DNA from: Rs1 sp034111875
Lineage (GTDB): Bacteria > Pseudomonadota > Gammaproteobacteria > Pseudomonadales > Balneatricaceae
NCBI GenBank assembly: GCA_034111875.1
Contig: JAWUWK010000032.1
Location: 1-19,854 of the forward strand
DNA: 19,854 bases
Direction: 5' to 3'
Under the pieces are notes generated by a model, which worked only from the letters and a program-made list of their open reading frames with translations, had not been told where the DNA came from and made no database searches. A program made the translations under genes and the position numbers. Below, piece by piece: positions 16,000 through 19,854 of this stretch; position 1 is the stretch's first letter; every line of letters begins with the position of its first letter.

Positions 16000-18067
16000 G
16001 TTTTTTTACCCTCAATAATCCACAATGTCGAGGGAAACGCGATGGGAAGTGAAATACCTTTTTGCATGAGAAAATTACCGCTTAAAGTGAGTGATTGCTG
16101 TTTGATGATTAGATCTTGGCGACTAGTGAGTGCACTTTGTTGAGGGTTGCGCAAGGTGATTTGATACTGCGACATTGACTCTAGTGAGCACAGGCGAATC
16201 GCCTTAGACAGTACTTGATCAGACATTTTCATTTGCGCCACAAAGGCGGCAAATTGAGCGCCATCTGCGGAAATTTGTAGCTCGCCTAAGACAGCGTCAT
16301 CATCACTATCTAAGCGCTGTATATAACCTTGATGTAGCCAGTCTCTATTGGCTTTATACCAATCAGTGGCGTCTTTAATCACCCAAATATCGTTATCGCT
16401 GAGTTCTCTTGGATCCATTTCCAAGCCCATGTGTCTAGTAGCGGCAACCCAAGTGCGAAGCTCTATCGGTAGTTCATGCCCAGAGGTATGACAGCGGGCG
16501 GGGCCAATATGGCTACCGGTGATTTCACTGGGGAACAACAGTGCCGCATTATTTTGCATCCAAAATCGTTCCAGTGCATCGTTTGAATCTGAGAGCCAGA
16601 GCCTGTGAGTGCGCTTTAAAATGCCAAAGTCAACCCGCCCGCCACCGCAGCTACAACTTTCAATTTCTACTCGGGGGTGGGCGCTTCGCAAGCGATCAAT
16701 CAGGGCATATATACCTTGTGTCTGGGCGGCATCGATTAATGGCAGCACTCGATTATGATCCCAGTTTAGGTACTCTATGGGATAGGCGCGAAGCAGCTTG
16801 GAAATTTGTGAAAATAGATTGTCTTGCACTGCACTCAAACTCATATCGAGCACGAGTTGTTGGCGACCGCGTATCTGTTCTATAGGCCCTAGCACCCAGT
16901 CGGTATTAGCCTTGAATAAATCACTGTGCTCGCTGATTATCTCAGGTTCAAGCCAGAAACCAAACCCCATACCCAGCTGGTGAATGTAGTCAATGAGAGG
17001 GCTTAAACCTCGAGGAGATTTAGTTTCATCGACCTGCGAGTCACCCATACTTGTACTGTCATCGTTACGTTTTTTGAACCAGCCATCATCCAGCACAAAA
17101 CGTTCGGCGCCAGGGTCGGCGACTTGAAGGGCTATCCGTTTCAATTGCTCGAGGTCGTGGTCAAAGTAAATCGCTTCCCAACAGTTATAGTGGATGGGGC
17201 GTTGTTTTTTAGTGTCTTGTAAAGCGCTGATATGCTGACGTAGATGGCCTTGAAAAGCACGAGAGAGTCCATTTAAGCCAGTACTTGAAAAGCTGGCGTA
17301 CAATGTTTCGCTCTGGGTGCGTCGGCTCAGCTGTCGGGCAGTTTGCGGCGCGTTGCCAAATTGCACTTGACGACGGCCATCGGGTAGTTGCTCGGTCAAC
17401 ATCTTGTGCCCACCTGACCAACCGTAGTGAAGCGCATAAGCTTCGCCAGTGTTATTGTCAGCATTAGCGCAAGAATAATTAGTTCTGGGAAATGCTCGTA
17501 AGAAGTGCGCCCGAGTCGGTTTTCACGGGTGCGTGCGCCCGGACTCCATGGCACTTGATTGATTTTGAACTCACCGCACCATGGACCGGAGAATTCTAAG
17601 CTGTGCTGGCTATTTTGCGGTGCGGGAAGCACAGGTGCCGCCAGCCAATCCATATAAATGGCTTGTTCACTGGTCACTTTAGCGCTAAAAGTAAAAAGGT
17701 TGTTGGTATTATCAATGCCTATTAGCAATTGATATTGTAGACCTAAACCTTGGTCAGAAAAAATCAGCGAGAGATTTTCGCTGTTTTGAGCTTCACTTTC
17801 AAGGGCGAACTTAGTCCACAGTGTATGACCTTGGGCGTCGCGCAATAACATGCCCACTTGACCCGGGAAACTATCGCTGTGCTGAGGGCAAATACTCATT
17901 TTTGCGGTGGTATCTAAAGTGCCTGTATTGACACTCGCCTGAGTAATTTCACAGAGTCTCTCTTGCGCTGGCAAAGCGCTTCCCCAATAGAGAACTGCTG
18001 GTAACTCGGTTGTCGAGTTACCTAATATTAAAGTCTGCAGCTGAGTATCTAAACGCCATTGGGGCAT
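15996..18067 (-). pseudogene. GH36 alpha-galactosidase with a single frameshift
   Basis: Cytoplasmic GH36 enzyme (no signal peptide) that releases galactose from melibiose- or raffinose-type sugars. Frame one (18067 to about 17470) encodes the N-terminal beta-supersandwich through W-C-G-E-F and R-T-S-Y-E-H-F-P-E-L-I; homology then continues in another frame from 17468 (A-N-A-D-N-N, then H-Y-G-W-S-G-G-H). The total of 2072 nt is one short of 691 codons, so a 1-nt deletion near 17469 explains it. The rest is intact: C-W-E-A-I-Y-F-D, L-D-D-G-W-F, nucleophile Asp in L-N-W-D-H-N-R (about residue 437 of the joined protein) and S-D-S-N-D (about 493-497) holding the acid/base. One conserved Trp is Ser in G-D-S-Q-V-D. 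The start overlaps the permease stop by 1 nt (TAATG). It may be a recent mutation or a sequence error. Confidence 0.88.
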
Positions 18068-18915
18068 TATTTAACGGCCCCAAATGTCAAGCCTGCAATA
18101 AAATGCTTCTGCATTGCAAAAAACATCAATACTGGCGGAAGTGCTGCAATAATTGATCCCGCAGAGACTAAATGCCAAGCGGATACCCATTGACCGTTTA
18201 GAGAATACAGTCCCGCCGTCACAGGTTGGGTGTCTGAGCCTTGAGTCAGCACCGTGGCCCAAAAATAATCATTCCAAATGAAAGTGAAAATAAGCACCGA
18301 GAGTGCGGCGATGGCGGGCTTCATTAAGGGCATCACGACATACCAGAATATTTGAATTTCCGATACGCCTTCAACTCTGGCAACCTCAATCAATTCATAG
18401 GGTAATGCCTTGATAAAATTGCGCATGAATAAAGTACAAAAACCGGTTTGAAAAGCAATATGGAAAAGCGCTAAACCCATGGTTGTATTGTACATGCCGA
18501 TAGATAAAGTAAGATCGCGCACTGGCACCATAAGGATCTGAAAGGGGATAAAATTGCCCGCGACGAACATAAAAAATACCAACATATTGGCTTTGAACTT
18601 GTATATGCCAAGGGCGAAACCGGTCAGGCAAGAGAGGATTAAGGTGCCTATGACGGTAGGGATAGTGACTTTAAAGCTATTGAAAATATATTGGCCGATA
18701 GGTGAGTTGGTAAATACCGCCGTATAGTTTTCGAGCATATTAAAAGAGCTTGGCCAGCCCCAGTAATTGCCAGCGGTGATATCTCCCGCTGAGCGAATTG
18801 AGGTCAACGCGACCGCTATTAAGGGTAGTAACCAGAATATCAAGGCAATAGGTAGTGCGATTTTGTAAAGCCTTTGTGAGGTTATCGAGGTCTTTTTTAT
18901 CGGAGTGGGAAACAT
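18067..18915 (-). CDS. ABC sugar permease, MalG-like (galactoside importer)
   Basis: Second inner-membrane subunit of a CUT1 importer, about 282 residues, six predicted helices beginning with L-P-I-A-L-I-F-W-L-L-P-L. The coupling loop E-V-A-R-V-E-G-V-S (EAA motif) is followed by V-V-M-P-L-M-K-P-A; the C-terminus G-A-V-K is typical. The frame is open to an ATG at 18963, but that would overlap the upstream permease by 47 nt; the ATG at 18915 has GAGAGGT 6-7 nt upstream and starts 1 nt after that gene's stop, so it is preferred. The adjacent GH36 gene suggests an alpha-galactoside substrate. No ATPase gene is next to it. Confidence 0.9.
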   Translation of the reverse strand: MFPTPIKKTSITSQRLYKIALPIALIFWLLPLIAVALTSIRSAGDITAGNYWGWPSSFNMLENYTAVFTNSPIGQYIFNSFKVTIPTVIGTLILSCLTGFALGIYKFKANMLVFFMFVAGNFIPFQILMVPVRDLTLSIGMYNTTMGLALFHIAFQTGFCTLFMRNFIKALPYELIEVARVEGVSEIQIFWYVVMPLMKPAIAALSVLIFTFIWNDYFWATVLTQGSDTQPVTAGLYSLNGQWVSAWHLVSAGSIIAALPPVLMFFAMQKHFIAGLTFGAVK

Positions 18916-18916
18916 T

Positions 18917-19804
18917 TTAGCTACCTCTCTCGTCGCGGTACATTTTAAATAAAAACCCACCAATATAGAGCATCATTATTAAGAACAATACAACGGCAAT
19001 GGCCGCACCGTAACCCATTCTGAAACCATATTCTGAGAAAGCTTGTTCATACATATAGTAAGCTAGTACTCGGCTCGAACCCCAAGGACCGCCACTGGTC
19101 ATAATAGAAATCAAATCAAAACTGCGCAGGGCACCGATAACGGTGACGACAACAGCAATGAAAGTGGCTGGTTTAAGTTGCGGTAATATTATATACCACA
19201 GTAGACGCCAGCCTTTGGCATTGTCTAATCTTGCCGCTTCTATTTGCTCTGGGTCTACGGCGTTTAAACCGGTCAGATATAAAATCATACAATAGGCTGT
19301 TTGCGGCCATAAACCAGCGGCGATAATACCGTAAGTAACAAAACGTTCATCCGCTAATACGGCGATAGAGTCCATTCCTAGGGCGTTTAGCAAAACATTT
19401 AACAAGCCGTTACTGGGATCGTAAAACCAAGAAAAGACTAAGCCAACAACCACTTGTGAGATAACAAATGGGAAGAAAAACAGGGATTTGTAGATGCGAA
19501 TACCACCTACTGTTTGGTTTAAAAATAGGGCGACAAATAGACCTGCTGGTATCGCGAGCATGTAGAGTACTAACCAGATCAGATTGTTCTTTAATGAGGT
19601 AAAAAACGCTTCATCGTCCATTAGTTCTACATAGTTATCAAGGCCGACGTATTCTTTTTTGCCTAGTCCATCCCAAGCGAAAAAGGAAATTTCTATGGAT
19701 TGAAAGATAGGTAATATGACGTATAACACAAACATCAAAATACCCGGTGTTAGAAATAACCAAGGCGCTAATTTAAGCTGATTGGCTTTCCAGTAATCAC
19801 GCAT
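18917..19804 (-). CDS. ABC sugar permease, MalF-like (galactoside importer)
   Basis: First inner-membrane subunit of the importer, 295 residues with six predicted transmembrane segments; the first spans W-L-F-L-T-P-G-I-L-M-F-V. The coupling loop reads I-E-A-A-R-L-D-N-A-K-G-W (EAA motif), with Asn where many homologues have Gly, followed by I-I-L-P-Q-L-K-P-A. The start ATG at 19804 has CGAGGT 6 nt upstream (19810-19815). It is the most upstream gene visible in the galactoside operon; a binding-protein gene is expected just beyond the right edge. The reading frame and motifs are undamaged, in contrast to the equivalent gene at 5061-5987. Confidence 0.92.
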   Translation of the reverse strand: MRDYWKANQLKLAPWLFLTPGILMFVLYVILPIFQSIEISFFAWDGLGKKEYVGLDNYVELMDDEAFFTSLKNNLIWLVLYMLAIPAGLFVALFLNQTVGGIRIYKSLFFFPFVISQVVVGLVFSWFYDPSNGLLNVLLNALGMDSIAVLADERFVTYGIIAAGLWPQTAYCMILYLTGLNAVDPEQIEAARLDNAKGWRLLWYIILPQLKPATFIAVVVTVIGALRSFDLISIMTSGGPWGSSRVLAYYMYEQAFSEYGFRMGYGAAIAVVLFLIMMLYIGGFLFKMYRDERGS

Positions 19805-19854
19805 AGCGTTACCTCGAAGAAGCGCCCTCGAAAGATGGCGCGCAACAGGATACA
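19805..19854 (-). other. Leader of the MalF-like permease; window edge
   Basis: These 50 nt contain the ribosome-binding site of the permease (19810-19815) and no visible gene end or promoter. The operon probably continues upstream outside the window. Confidence 0.5.

Noticed and set aside
16541..16983. Plus-strand frames opposite the GH36 gene
   Set aside because: Antisense shadows of the catalytic-domain coding sequence; the GH36 motifs lie on the minus strand.

Overview
The window reads as part of a chromosome from a heterotrophic, probably marine, gammaproteobacterium of the Alteromonadales/Cellvibrionales type. This is an inference from moderate GC content, Shine-Dalgarno-led operons, and the pairing of a GlcNAc locus with galactoside-degrading glycosidases. 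No rRNA, tRNA or CRISPR is visible, so the taxon cannot be fixed.

Left part (1-8900). The left edge holds the 3' end of an IS1595-family transposase. Next is a leftward nag operon (nagB, a BadF-type GlcNAc/GlcN kinase, nagA). Divergent from it runs a rightward ABC sugar-import operon: solute-binding protein, two permeases, MalK/MsmK-type ATPase and a GntR/UTRA regulator. The layout fits ABC import of GlcNAc or a short chitooligosaccharide, then phosphorylation, deacetylation (NagA) and deamination (NagB), under the GntR protein. Most of the locus is broken. nagB is frameshifted, the binding protein carries about five lesions, and both permeases are frameshifted, one also with a stop codon. 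nagA, the kinase, the ATPase and the regulator remain open, although the ATPase has unusual substitutions in its signature motifs.

Right part (19804 down to 8957, all minus strand). A long operon encodes two ABC permeases (MalF- and MalG-like), a GH36 alpha-galactosidase (one frameshift), an IlvD/EDD-family sugar-acid dehydratase, an SDR dehydrogenase, 2-dehydro-3-deoxygalactonokinase (DgoK), KDPGal aldolase (DgoA), an SMP-30 lactonase and a GH42 beta-galactosidase. Together they form a complete galactoside-to-pyruvate route: import, release of galactose by alpha- and beta-galactosidases, oxidation to galactonolactone, hydrolysis to galactonate, dehydration, phosphorylation and aldol cleavage to pyruvate plus glyceraldehyde-3-phosphate. 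This is the De Ley-Doudoroff pathway, with an IlvD/EDD enzyme where E. coli uses the enolase-superfamily DgoD. The binding protein and promoter of this operon should lie beyond the right edge. No ATPase lies between its genes, so the ATPase at 6954-8099 may be shared.

The main structural oddities are in the decayed half. They are a perfect 15-bp inverted repeat over the signal-peptide cleavage region of the binding-protein gene, a 7-bp tandem expansion that adds 21 bp but creates a stop, a 9-bp tandem repeat in the divergent intergenic region, and a 10-bp perfect stem-loop behind the binding-protein gene. I do not see a clearly new defence, mobile or RNA system here. The most notable content is the patterned decay of one sugar pathway beside a nearly intact one.
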